This document shows positions 17,352 through 23,440 of a stretch of DNA of 23,440 nucleotides, piece by piece. The stretch comes from Pseudomonadota bacterium. GTDB taxonomy: Bacteria > Pseudomonadota > Gammaproteobacteria > Burkholderiales > Gallionellaceae. The notes beneath the pieces were generated by a model, which worked only from the letters and a program-made list of their open reading frames with translations, had not been told where the DNA came from and searched no databases. Every line of letters begins with the position of its first letter. Positions within the stretch are counted from its first letter, which is position 1. Where the stretch lies: positions 1 through 23,440 of the forward strand of contig JAJZUH010000009.1 in assembly GCA_021847165.1 (NCBI GenBank), given 5' to 3'. The translations under genes and the position numbers were made by a program.

Positions 17352-18689
17352 ATGAACGCCAAAGTTCCACACAGCTTCGATACCCTGCAACAGCTTGCTT
17401 CCGACATCGTCCGCTATGCCCGTCAACAAGGCGCGACAGCCTGCGCTGCAGAAGTCTCGGAAGGTTTCGGGCAGACCGTCACGGTGCGGCAGGGGGCGGT
17501 GGAAACCATCGAATATAACCGCGACAAGGGCGTGAGCGTCAATGTCTATATGGGGCAGCGGCGAGGCAATGCCAGCACTTCTGACTTTTCGAAACAGGCG
17601 GTGCGCGACACGGTGGATGCCGCCCTTAACATTGCGCGTTACACCGCAGAAGACGACTGCGCCGGGCTGCCGGAGGCAGACCAGCTGGCTACCGAATTTC
17701 CCGATCTGGATCTGTATCATCCGTGGGGGCTGAATGTGGAGCAGGCCATCGAACTGGCGAGCGAATGCGAGCAGGCCGCGTTCCGCACCGACAAGCGCAT
17801 CAAAAATTCCGAAGGCGCTACCGTCAATGTCAGCGAAGGATGTTTCGTGCAGGCGAATAGCCTCGGGTTCGTCGGCGGTTATCCCAGTTCGCGTCACAGC
17901 GTCAGCTGCTCCGTGATTGCCGGCAAAGGCGACGGGATGCAGCGCGATTACTGGTACGGCTCGGCACGCGATGCGCGCGAGATTCTGAAAGTGGAGGAGA
18001 TCGGGCGTATTGCCGCCGAACGCACAGTGCGCCGCCTCCAGGCGCGCAAGCTCGATACCATGCAAGTACCCGTTCTGTTCGAGGCGCCAGTCGCGGCCAG
18101 TCTGCTCGGCCATTTCGTCGGCGCCGTGAGCGGGGCGAGCCTGTACCGAAAATCCTCCTTCCTGCTCGATCAACTGGATAAGCCGGTATTTTCCAGGCAC
18201 GTTCGCATCGACGATGTGCCGGATATCCCGCGCGGCCTGGCGAGCAGCGCCTTCGACGACGAAGGGGTGCGTACCCGGCGCCGTGCCGTGGTGGAAGAGG
18301 GTATCCTGCGAGGCTACTTTCTCGGCAGCTACTCTGCGCGCAAACTCGGCATGCGGAGCACCGGCAATGCCGGAGGCACGCACAATCTCATCCTGCGCCC
18401 CGGAGAACGGGACCTGAACGGCATGTTGCGCATGATGCAGCGCGGCCTGCTGGTTACCGAACTGCTTGGGCATGGCGTCAATCCGGTCACGGGCGACTAT
18501 TCGCGGGGTGCTGCCGGCTTCTGGGTTGAGCACGGCGAAATCCAGTATCCGGTGGAGGAAATCACCATCGCCGGCAATCTCAAGGACATGTACCGGCAGA
18601 TCGCCGCCGTCGGTAACGATTTGCTGGTGCAGGGATCGCGCCAATGCGGTTCGATATTGATCGAAAACATGATGGTGGCGGGGCGTTAG
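17352..18689 (+). CDS. pmbA: PmbA/TldE, partner subunit of the TldD-TldE metalloprotease
   Basis: The protein (445 residues from ATG 17352) aligns along its length with E. coli PmbA (TldE), the non-metal subunit that acts with TldD in peptide processing such as microcin maturation and CcdA degradation. Recognisable segments include VETIEYNRDKGVSVNVY, DADLYHP-like LDLYHPWGLN, SLYRKSSFLLDQL, SARKLGMRSTGNAGG, and the C-terminal TGDYSRGAAGFWVEHGEIQY with EITIAGNLKDMY. An in-frame ATG at 17313 would add 13 residues (MIALPDEPAARFF); neither start has a good ribosome site, and I prefer the shorter form by family length. tldD is not in this window. Confidence 0.95.
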   Translation: MNAKVPHSFDTLQQLASDIVRYARQQGATACAAEVSEGFGQTVTVRQGAVETIEYNRDKGVSVNVYMGQRRGNASTSDFSKQAVRDTVDAALNIARYTAEDDCAGLPEADQLATEFPDLDLYHPWGLNVEQAIELASECEQAAFRTDKRIKNSEGATVNVSEGCFVQANSLGFVGGYPSSRHSVSCSVIAGKGDGMQRDYWYGSARDAREILKVEEIGRIAAERTVRRLQARKLDTMQVPVLFEAPVAASLLGHFVGAVSGASLYRKSSFLLDQLDKPVFSRHVRIDDVPDIPRGLASSAFDDEGVRTRRRAVVEEGILRGYFLGSYSARKLGMRSTGNAGGTHNLILRPGERDLNGMLRMMQRGLLVTELLGHGVNPVTGDYSRGAAGFWVEHGEIQYPVEEITIAGNLKDMYRQIAAVGNDLLVQGSRQCGSILIENMMVAGR

Positions 18690-18747
18690 TGCCTGGCTGT
18701 CCACAACCATCGCGGCAAAAAAGGAGCGGCAAGACTTTAAGTAAGGA

Positions 18748-18777
18748 TTGACTCATCTGGCGGCCTGGCTGTAAAAC
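18748..18777 (+). promoter_or_regulatory. Possible sigma-70 promoter for the CZB gene
   Basis: TTGACT (18748-18753) and TAAAAC (18772-18777) are separated by 18 nt, in the 143-bp gap between pmbA and the CZB gene. The match is fair, not strong. No sigma-28 motif like that before the PAS gene is present here, so this gene is probably expressed independently of the flagellar cascade. Confidence 0.3.
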
Positions 18778-18796
18778 CGCTTCACGGAAGTGGTTT
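18774..18796 (+). terminator. Hairpin after pmbA, possible weak terminator or 5' leader hairpin
   Basis: A 10-bp stem (one G-U pair) with a 3-nt ACG loop is formed by AAACCGCTTC and GAAGTGGTTT. The following bases are T-rich but broken by G (TGTGTTTTGGTG), so termination would be weak. It overlaps the candidate promoter -10 element, so only one of these two interpretations may hold. Confidence 0.3.
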
Positions 18797-18832
18797 GTGT
18801 TTTGGTGTTAACGACAAATGGAGGAAAAAAGC

Positions 18833-19276
18833 ATGGGTTTTTTTTCGAGATTGTTTGGGCACGATGCACACGATGAGGAAAAGACAGCGAACATTCGCCG
18901 CAGCATTCGCTCCGAGATTGATATAGCCGAATGCATAGAGGCACACATGAAATGGAAAGGGCGCTTACAGAGTTATCTGGACGGGACATCCAGTGAACAA
19001 CTCGATCCCATGGTGATCTGTCGCGACGATCAATGTGTGCTGGGGAAATGGATACACGGGCCGGCACTGAATTATTTCCATGACGACGATGGTTTCCATA
19101 AACTGCGTTCGGATCATGCCAACTTCCACTTTGTGGCGGGCTCGGTGGTCAAGAAAGTGCAGGAAAGGGATCTGGCTGGCTCGGATGCGTTGCTGAAGAA
19201 CGAGTACGCCCGCGCTTCACGGGATGTGATTCAGGATCTGGCGGAATTGAACAAGCACCTGCAGCAGGAACGCTAG
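18833..19276 (+). CDS. Free-standing CZB-domain (zinc-binding) protein
   Basis: From ATG 18833 (GGAGG at 18820-18824, 8-nt spacer) the product has 147 residues; the in-frame ATG at 18818 overlaps that ribosome site and is unlikely. After a short N terminus (MGFFSRLFGHDAHDEEK) almost the whole protein is a CZB domain. The ligand set is H38, C68 (in CVLGKW), H95 and H99. Spacings of 30, 27 and 4 residues equal those of the chemoreceptor upstream and those known for the zinc site of E. coli DgcZ. It has no membrane or output domain. CZB domains bind zinc very tightly, and the cysteine can respond to oxidants such as HOCl. It may act as a soluble zinc/oxidant sensor or as an adaptor for a CZB partner; this is inference. 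Confidence 0.92.
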   Translation: MGFFSRLFGHDAHDEEKTANIRRSIRSEIDIAECIEAHMKWKGRLQSYLDGTSSEQLDPMVICRDDQCVLGKWIHGPALNYFHDDDGFHKLRSDHANFHFVAGSVVKKVQERDLAGSDALLKNEYARASRDVIQDLAELNKHLQQER

Positions 19277-19399
19277 AGGGAGCAAGGTGAAGATGGTGGC
19301 CGGCTTCAGGGCAGTGTGGGGTGCCGGATTAAATCTGCGTGCGGGCGGCGGATAGCCTCATGCTTGATGGTGAAAACTATCCGCGGTCGCGACAGAGGA

Positions 19400-19585
19400 T
19401 CAGGAGGTTTTCTTTTGTGTGGGCTCCGGGGAATCCATGATGCTGCCTGCAGCCAACCCCACAAGCGTGATACCCACGATCACGAATATCATTCCGATCG
19501 ACTTGCCGAACACGAATCCGCCGAGCAGCCACAAAGCGACCGAAGCGATGATGGCGATGATGAGAGTGCGTATCTTGGAGTCCAT
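19400..19585 (-). CDS. Small two-helix membrane protein
   Basis: The 61-residue product starts MDSKIRTLIIAIIASVALWL. It has two hydrophobic helices (about 6-24 and 28-48) with a GGFVFGKSIG turn, and a polar tail ending PEPTQKKTS. An AGGAAAGG ribosome site lies a few bases before the ATG, which supports translation. No family is recognised. It sits alone on the minus strand, downstream of the trHb-reductase pair by 122 bp, and may be a separate unit. The flanking gaps (19277-19399 and 19586-19707) show no other gene. Confidence 0.7.
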   Translation of the reverse strand: MDSKIRTLIIAIIASVALWLLGGFVFGKSIGMIFVIVGITLVGLAAGSIMDSPEPTQKKTS

Positions 19586-19661
19586 TTCTAACCTTTCCTG
19601 TCAAATTCGAGAAGTACGGAGCCAGCCGTAACCGGAAGCGAAGAGTAACTTAAAGTCGTGC

Positions 19662-19676
19662 AAAAGGGGAGGCCCC
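19662..19676 (-). terminator. Weak terminator candidate downstream of the reductase gene
   Basis: Read on the minus strand, GGGG-CCT-CCCC is followed at once by TTTT (19665-19662). The stem is only 4 bp, so this is weak. A second 5-bp hairpin (TTGCG/CGCAA, 19687-19700) lies between it and the reductase stop codon. Confidence 0.3.
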
Positions 19677-19707
19677 GCTGGTGTATTTGCGCTGCCGCAA
19701 GGCTCTA

Positions 19708-20772
19708 TCATGCGACTGCATGGCTGGCCTGCGCGCCGAGCGTTAAATCTGCGTCAATTGTCATATTCCGGGTCGCTGCGGGAGTGCTTCCTGCCGCATT
19801 GTTTTGCGGCGCGCTCTTGAACGGGTCGGCATAGATATCCCGCATGGATGCGCCGGCGAAGAATGCCAGTTTCCTGGCGCTTTCCACCATCGCCGGGTGT
19901 CCGCACAGGAATACACGCCAGCCGGAAAGGTCTGGATTCTCCCGCAATGCCACATCGGCCACCATGCCGGGGGCATATCCTGATGGAACCAGGTTGCCGG
20001 AGATGCAGGGTGTATAGACAAAATTGCGATGTTGCTGCGACAGTGATCGCAACTCTTCTGCGAGGTAGAGCAACTCCACCGTTTCGCTGCCGTGGTAAAG
20101 CCTGATCGTTCCACGGTGACCTTGAGCAAGCGCATCGCGGATGATCCCATACAGCGGGGCCAATCCCGAACCTGTGCCGATGAGCAGCAGATTCTGCTCG
20201 GGATTGTCCCCGGTGTAGAAACAATCCCCGGTCGCTTCGGATATGTCGATGCTGTCGCCAACGTTCAAAGTCTGATGAATCCATTGGCTGACCAGTCCAT
20301 CGGGGACTTTCCTGATATGGAGCTGGAGATTTTCGTCGATGCCGGGTACGCTTGCCAGTGAATAGGAGCGCGCCGTGAAGGCATCTTTGTACAGGTTGAT
20401 GAATTGCCCCGCCCTGTATTTCAGCTTTGCGTCCGTCTGTAGTTGCAGGCAGACGATGTCCGCATTAAGCGGGCGGATCGCAGTCACGGTGGCGGATAAC
20501 TTTCCCGCGCCTGTACTCGGCAGTGCCACTTCGATATCCGCTTCGGGGTAGCAGGAGCAGGCGAGGAAATAATTCTGTGCTGCCAGGGTGTCTTTCAGAC
20601 CGGCTTGTGCGGCGGCGGGGACGCTTCCCCTGACGGCCTGCATGAGGCAGGTCTGACAGAGCCCGGAGTGGCAGGATGACGGTATGGTCACACCATGGGC
20701 AGTCATGCAGTCGAGCACCGATTCCTGTGCGCGACACAGATATGACTGCCCCCCATAAGTAATGCTGGGCAT
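19708..20772 (-). CDS. [2Fe-2S]/FAD/NAD(P)H oxidoreductase paired with truncated haemoglobin
   Basis: The 354-residue soluble reductase has an N-terminal plant-type ferredoxin domain with cluster cysteines C34, C39, C42 and C72. A ferredoxin-NADP reductase-type FAD domain follows (RSYSLAS, 135-141), then an NAD(P)H domain (GTGSGLAP at 199-206, VFLCGHPAMV near 285-294). This is the architecture of electron-transfer components such as BenC or MmoC. About 35 C-terminal residues after FKSAP form a low-complexity tail. No oxygenase subunit is nearby; instead the gene starts 14 bp after a truncated haemoglobin gene. I infer that it reduces the haemoglobin haem, as the reductase half of flavohaemoglobin does. 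A link to another oxygenase elsewhere cannot be excluded. Confidence 0.92.
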   Translation of the reverse strand: MPSITYGGQSYLCRAQESVLDCMTAHGVTIPSSCHSGLCQTCLMQAVRGSVPAAAQAGLKDTLAAQNYFLACSCYPEADIEVALPSTGAGKLSATVTAIRPLNADIVCLQLQTDAKLKYRAGQFINLYKDAFTARSYSLASVPGIDENLQLHIRKVPDGLVSQWIHQTLNVGDSIDISEATGDCFYTGDNPEQNLLLIGTGSGLAPLYGIIRDALAQGHRGTIRLYHGSETVELLYLAEELRSLSQQHRNFVYTPCISGNLVPSGYAPGMVADVALRENPDLSGWRVFLCGHPAMVESARKLAFFAGASMRDIYADPFKSAPQNNAAGSTPAATRNMTIDADLTLGAQASHAVA

Positions 20773-20786
20773 GATGTGATTCCTGC

Positions 20787-21152
20787 TTATTTGCCGAGAA
20801 CGTCGTTGCGGGTGCTTTCGGCGATGGCCGCTGCCTGGGCGATCAGGTCGGCTGGCACATTGAGTTCCTTCAGTGTTGCCCCCAGATTTTCCATCACGGC
20901 ATTAAAATGCGAGTCGTTCAACCCGTTCTTGACCAGGTGTGCATGCCCTTTTCTCATGTCTTCTCCGGTGTAGTTGTGCGGACCGCCAAAAGCCATGGTG
21001 AGGAAGGCCTTTTGCTTGGCGGCCTGCTTGTCCATGTCGACGCCGTCAAAGAAATGTTTGATGCGGTCGTCTTTCAGCACCTTGCGATAGAAAATGTCCA
21101 CTGCTGCGTTAACTGCACCATCCCCACCGATTTTCTCGTACAGACTGCTCAT
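20787..21152 (-). CDS. glbN: Group I truncated haemoglobin (GlbN-like)
   Basis: The 121-residue haem protein has the 2-on-2 globin signature: N-terminal SLYEKIGG, DDRIKHFFDGVDM (28-40), KAFLTMAFGGP (48-58) and MRKGHAHL (66-73). From memory it aligns almost without gaps with cyanobacterial GlbN. The proximal F8 histidine is H70, B10 is Y22, E7 is Q43 and E11 is Q47. The E10 histidine that makes Synechocystis GlbN six-coordinate is a lysine here (K46). Tyr B10 with Gln at E7/E11 is the ligand-stabilising set seen in NO-dioxygenating trHbN. It is the first gene of a unit with the reductase and is divergent from nsrR, with an NsrR-type operator between. Confidence 0.96.
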   Translation of the reverse strand: MSSLYEKIGGDGAVNAAVDIFYRKVLKDDRIKHFFDGVDMDKQAAKQKAFLTMAFGGPHNYTGEDMRKGHAHLVKNGLNDSHFNAVMENLGATLKELNVPADLIAQAAAIAESTRNDVLGK

Positions 21153-21250
21153 GCTCTCTCTCCTTTTGAGTTCCTAACTTAATCCAACCAATAAAATGCC
21201 GACACAGATTGCCAAGCCATATGAAACAGGGATACATTTTTTACGTTTAT

Positions 21251-21280
21251 TTGACATTCCGGCCTGCGTCCGGCGTAAAT
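21251..21280 (+). promoter_or_regulatory. Candidate nsrR promoter
   Basis: A perfect TTGACA -35 element (21251-21256) is followed after 18 nt by GTAAAT (21275-21280), a moderate -10 match. Transcription would begin near 21287, inside the NsrR-like palindrome. Such a position would let NsrR repress its own gene. Confidence 0.4.
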
Positions 21281-21283
21281 TGC

Positions 21284-21312
21284 GATAAAATGTATTCCAA
21301 ATGCATCTTATC
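21284..21312. promoter_or_regulatory. NsrR-type operator palindrome
   Basis: The 29-bp element GATAAAATGTATTC-C-AAATGCATCTTATC is an imperfect inverted repeat; 11 of 14 base pairs are symmetric around 21298. Its core, AAAATGTATT-N3-AATGCATCTT, matches the known NsrR box, an 11-1-11 inverted repeat of AAGATGYATTT half-sites. It lies 132 bp upstream of the haemoglobin gene and 54 bp upstream of the regulator gene. It therefore probably controls both divergent units, with NO destroying the NsrR iron-sulphur cluster and relieving repression. Confidence 0.8.
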
Positions 21313-21365
21313 GGGTGGTGTTCTTTTTTGTCAAGCGTGAATCATGCAGATAGGAAATTGATATT

Positions 21366-21824
21366 GTGAGACTGACCCTGTACACCGATTATTCCCTGCG
21401 CGTGCTCTTGTACCTGGCGACGAAACCGGAGCAGACGGCGACGATCACCGAGATTGCCGAGCACTACGACATCTCGCGCAATCACCTGGTCAAGGTGGTG
21501 CATAGCCTGGGCATACATGGCTTCATCGCCACCACCCGGGGCAAGAACGGCGGGATCAGGCTGGCGCGCTCCGCCGAGGCGATCCAGTTGAGCGATGTGG
21601 TCAGGAAAACGGAACCCGACATGGATCTGCTGGAGTGTTTCAATCCGGCGACGGACAATTGCGTGATCAGCCCGACATGCCGTCTGAAATCGATGCTGTA
21701 CGAAGGCCGGGCAGCATTCATGGCAGTGCTGGAAAAGAATACGCTGGCCGATGCGGCAACGCCGACCAGTCCGTCGCGAGTTCCCAGGGCTGTGCGCATA
21801 GATACCTCGCAATTGAAGCGATAA
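21366..21824 (+). CDS. nsrR: NsrR-like Rrf2-family NO-sensing repressor
   Basis: The 152-residue regulator starts at GTG 21366 and reads MRLTLYTDYSLRVLLYLATK, as in NsrR. The winged-helix recognition part contains ITEIAEHYDISRNHLVKVVH (27-46), and the wing contains RGKNGGIRLA. Three cysteines (C91, C99, C105 in ECFNPATDNC...SPTC) plus D8 form the expected Fe-S cluster ligand set. NsrR loses its cluster on reaction with NO and then releases DNA. The C-terminal tail after residue 125 is polar and poorly conserved. IscR is less likely because its cysteine spacing differs. The NsrR box directly upstream supports the assignment. Confidence 0.93.
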   Translation: MRLTLYTDYSLRVLLYLATKPEQTATITEIAEHYDISRNHLVKVVHSLGIHGFIATTRGKNGGIRLARSAEAIQLSDVVRKTEPDMDLLECFNPATDNCVISPTCRLKSMLYEGRAAFMAVLEKNTLADAATPTSPSRVPRAVRIDTSQLKR

Positions 21825-21861
21825 CGGCAAACAACGGGCGTCCGTCCAGCCTGCGCCGCGA

Positions 21862-21895
21862 AGCCGGTTCGGCCATGCTCGTGGCCGAACCGGCT
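21862..21895. terminator. Perfect 14-bp hairpin between convergent nsrR and haemerythrin genes
   Basis: AGCCGGTTCGGCCA and TGGCCGAACCGGCT are exact reverse complements with a 6-nt loop (TGCTCG). The hairpin sits 37 bp after the nsrR stop and ends on the last base of the haemerythrin stop codon. It could stop transcripts from both sides. Neither side has an immediate U-tract (the plus side reaches TTTT only about 12 nt later), so it is either an imperfect bidirectional terminator or a 3'-end stabilising hairpin. Confidence 0.5.
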
Positions 21896-22350
21896 CAGCC
21901 GAAAATTTTCTTCAGGGTCGAGTTCAGCCAGCTGGAAACTTCCGCATCGCTGCTGTCGGTGATGACTTTTACCGATTCGATATAGTCGCGATCTTCGCCT
22001 TTGATATGGCTGGTCAGCCAGCCTTTCAGCAGGTTCAACAGCTCTGGCGCGACATTCTCGCCGCGGGAGGCACGCCCCCGGATGTCGGCGATCTTCTTCA
22101 TGAAAATCTCATGGATACGCCGATGCGCCTTGAGGTATGGATATCCGGCCTTTTCCTGCAGGCTCTCTTCGAATTCAAAATGCGTGATGGTGTAGTTCAG
22201 CAATCCCTCCATCACGTGATTGGTCTCGTCGATATTGCCGGTTCGACAGGCATCGTCCAGTTCGTTGATGAATTCGACAATCCGCATATGCTGAGTATCG
22301 ATGACTGGAATACCCGACTCCAGTTCCCGCGTCCATTCCATGTATGCCAT
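21895..22350 (-). CDS. Bacteriohaemerythrin
   Basis: The 151-residue single-domain haemerythrin has all seven di-iron ligands: H21, H57, E61, H76, H80, H115 and D120, with normal spacing. Flanking motifs are IPVIDTQHMRIVEFIN (14-29), THFEFEE (56-62) and KAHRRIHEIF (75-84). It binds O2 reversibly at a di-iron centre and may store or deliver O2, or respond to NO or redox changes. A GGGGAG ribosome site precedes the ATG. The C-terminal 20 residues extend past the fold. It converges on nsrR and sits beside the haemoglobin module, which suggests a shared link to O2/NO physiology, though no NsrR box was seen before it. Confidence 0.95.
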   Translation of the reverse strand: MAYMEWTRELESGIPVIDTQHMRIVEFINELDDACRTGNIDETNHVMEGLLNYTITHFEFEESLQEKAGYPYLKAHRRIHEIFMKKIADIRGRASRGENVAPELLNLLKGWLTSHIKGEDRDYIESVKVITDSSDAEVSSWLNSTLKKIFG

Positions 22351-22476
22351 GGTTCTCCCCTTGCATGCTTGTTGGTTTTATTTGCATTGCAACTCATGTT
22401 TTGCCGGATACCTGGTCTGGCATCGGATATCGGCAGCGTATTTTGCGCCAGGCGCGGAGGATTTGTATCCTTAAAT

Positions 22477-23382
22477 TCAGCGCGGCTCAATCTGCCACAG
22501 GTGCTGCGATACCGAGAACCACGCCCCCAGCCACCCCAGATAGGCGGAGAACCCCAATAATGTCAGGCTGTCGCCAAGCGACAGGTGCTGCAGGCTGAAG
22601 TTGCTGGCATAGAGCTGGGTGAGTGCGCCGACCTGGTGATTGAGCAGCATCAAACTCCCCGCAACCAGCAGCCAGGCGGCGATGCCCCCAAGCAAGCCCT
22701 GGGTGAGGCCGAAGTAGAGAAAGGGGCGGCGGATGAAGGCATCGGTGGCGCCGATGAGTTTCGCCACTTCGATCTCCTCGCGGCGAGTGAGGATCTGCAG
22801 GCGGATGGTATTGAAAGTGATGGCGATGAGGGCGAAGCTCAGCAAGGCGGCGAGGATGGCGACCGCCATGCGGCCGAAATCGAGCAGCGCAGCCAGTTTG
22901 TGTATCCAGGCCGAATCCAGTTGCACATGGTCGAAGCGCGGCCAAGTCTTCAATTCGTCGCGCAAGGCTTCCAGCGTGGCCACGCTGCCGTCCTTGGGAT
23001 AAACGACAAACGCATCCGGCAACGGGTTCTGCGACAGGCTGCCGATCACATCGGACAACCCCGCGCTTTGCTGCAGTTTCTTCAATGCCACTTCGCGCGG
23101 CACGAATTCGATACGCTTGATGGCTGAGTGTTGCCGAAGCCGGTCGCCGATGCGTTCTATATCGCCGGCGCTTGTGCCGGAGGCCAGGAATACGCTGATC
23201 TGCGGCGTGCCGGCGATTTGTGCGCCCAGGCTTTGCGCGCTTTTCAGGAGTACATAGCCTCCAACCGGCAGGCTCAGCGCGATGCCGATGACGAGGATGT
23301 TGAGCAGCGATGCGTTGGGCGTGAGCAGCAGGCGCTGCAGGGTGAAGCGCAGTACGCGCAGGTGTTCGATCAGCGTTCTCAT
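22477..23382 (-). CDS. ftsX: FtsX, cell-division ABC-transporter-like membrane subunit
   Basis: The 301-residue protein has four membrane helices (about 26-46, 170-192, 222-244, 270-292). A periplasmic domain between the first two contains ISVFLASGTSAGDIERI and PLPDAFVVYP. The cytoplasmic coupling segment LQILTRREEIEVAKLIGAT (near 198-216) is typical of FtsX. FtsEX activates periplasmic peptidoglycan hydrolases at the septum, usually through EnvC in proteobacteria. The start overlaps the ftsE stop by ATGA (23379-23382), as is standard. The 126-bp gap before the haemerythrin gene holds no gene that I can see. Confidence 0.96.
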   Translation of the reverse strand: MRTLIEHLRVLRFTLQRLLLTPNASLLNILVIGIALSLPVGGYVLLKSAQSLGAQIAGTPQISVFLASGTSAGDIERIGDRLRQHSAIKRIEFVPREVALKKLQQSAGLSDVIGSLSQNPLPDAFVVYPKDGSVATLEALRDELKTWPRFDHVQLDSAWIHKLAALLDFGRMAVAILAALLSFALIAITFNTIRLQILTRREEIEVAKLIGATDAFIRRPFLYFGLTQGLLGGIAAWLLVAGSLMLLNHQVGALTQLYASNFSLQHLSLGDSLTLLGFSAYLGWLGAWFSVSQHLWQIEPR

Positions 23383-23440
23383 GCCTGCAGTTCCCCTTTC
23401 CTGAGGTGCAGTGCGCGTGCCGGAAACTGCCGCAGGATGC
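23379..23440 (-). CDS. ftsE: FtsE, C-terminal end only (cut by window edge)
   Basis: The last 19-20 codons are visible on the minus strand and read ILRQFPARALHLRKGELQA before TGA. This fits the end of the FtsE ATPase (R-x-L-x-L-x-x-G-x-L). The assignment rests mainly on the ATGA overlap with ftsX, since the Walker motifs are outside the window. Confidence 0.8.
   Translation of the reverse strand, partial: ILRQFPARALHLRKGELQA

Noticed and set aside
15884..17407. 507-codon minus-strand frame covering much of the chemoreceptor, all of darP and the start of pmbA
   Set aside because: It overlaps three well-supported genes in a different frame, and its product has no recognisable domain.
17280..18710. 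476-codon minus-strand frame antisense to pmbA
   Set aside because: PmbA is recognised along its full length on the plus strand; the antisense product has shadow-type composition.
21231..21240. GATACATTTT as a second NsrR half-site near the haemoglobin gene
   Set aside because: There is no inverted partner half at the right spacing; a single 10-bp AT-rich half-site is weak evidence.
22427..22434. GCCGATAT on the minus strand upstream of the haemerythrin gene, resembling a sigma-28 -10 element
   Set aside because: No TAAA-like -35 element is present at 14-16 nt spacing.
22440..22475. Short inverted repeats (GCGCC-A-GGCGC, AGGAT-TTGT-ATCCT) after ftsX as a terminator
   Set aside because: Stems of at most 5 bp without a U-tract in the minus direction do not support a terminator call.

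Overview
The window is a gene-dense, high-GC bacterial chromosome segment. The protein sequences and gene order (aat-bpt-pyrD, darP next to pmbA, a PilZ-type protein, ftsEX) suggest a motile, Gram-negative betaproteobacterium. A Gallionellaceae/Nitrosomonadales-type lineage is my guess; the sequence alone does not prove it. I see no tRNA, rRNA, CRISPR array, insertion sequence or phage gene. All genes appear intact, except kup and ftsE, which are cut by the window edges.

Region 1 (1-8962) is a potassium island. The start of kup (minus strand) is divergent from a long kdp cluster on the plus strand. That cluster holds an unnamed 30-residue membrane peptide, kdpF, kdpA, kdpB, kdpC, a doubtful small membrane ORF, then the sensor kinase kdpD and response regulator kdpE. 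The first three reading frames overlap by ATGA junctions. A 13-bp direct repeat with a 21-bp period lies upstream and is a candidate KdpE site.

Region 2 (8970-12300, minus strand) is a tightly overlapping operon: aat, bpt, an unknown polytopic membrane protein, and pyrD. Aat and Bpt attach destabilising residues to protein N termini (the bacterial N-degron pathway); PyrD makes pyrimidines.

Region 3 (12402-19276) mixes motility and signalling with housekeeping genes. It has a large protein with PilZ-like motifs, a convergent carboxylesterase, and then a two-gene chemotaxis unit behind a near-perfect sigma-28 promoter. That unit is an Aer-like PAS protein overlapping a membrane chemoreceptor that has HAMP, signalling and C-terminal zinc-binding CZB domains, a 'split Aer' like Campylobacter CetB/CetA. 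darP and pmbA follow, then a free-standing CZB protein with the same zinc-ligand spacing as the receptor.

Region 4 (19400-22350) looks like a gas/nitrosative-stress module. A group I truncated haemoglobin and a [2Fe-2S]/FAD/NAD(P)H reductase form a two-gene unit, divergent from an NsrR-type Rrf2 regulator. A strong NsrR-like palindrome lies between them. I infer a two-polypeptide NO dioxygenase, functionally a split flavohaemoglobin. A bacteriohaemerythrin gene and a small two-helix membrane protein flank the module. The window ends in ftsX and the last codons of ftsE, both for cell division.

The best candidates for something undescribed are the NsrR-controlled haemoglobin/reductase pair, the split Aer-CZB receptor with its free CZB partner, and the 30-residue peptide in front of kdpF.
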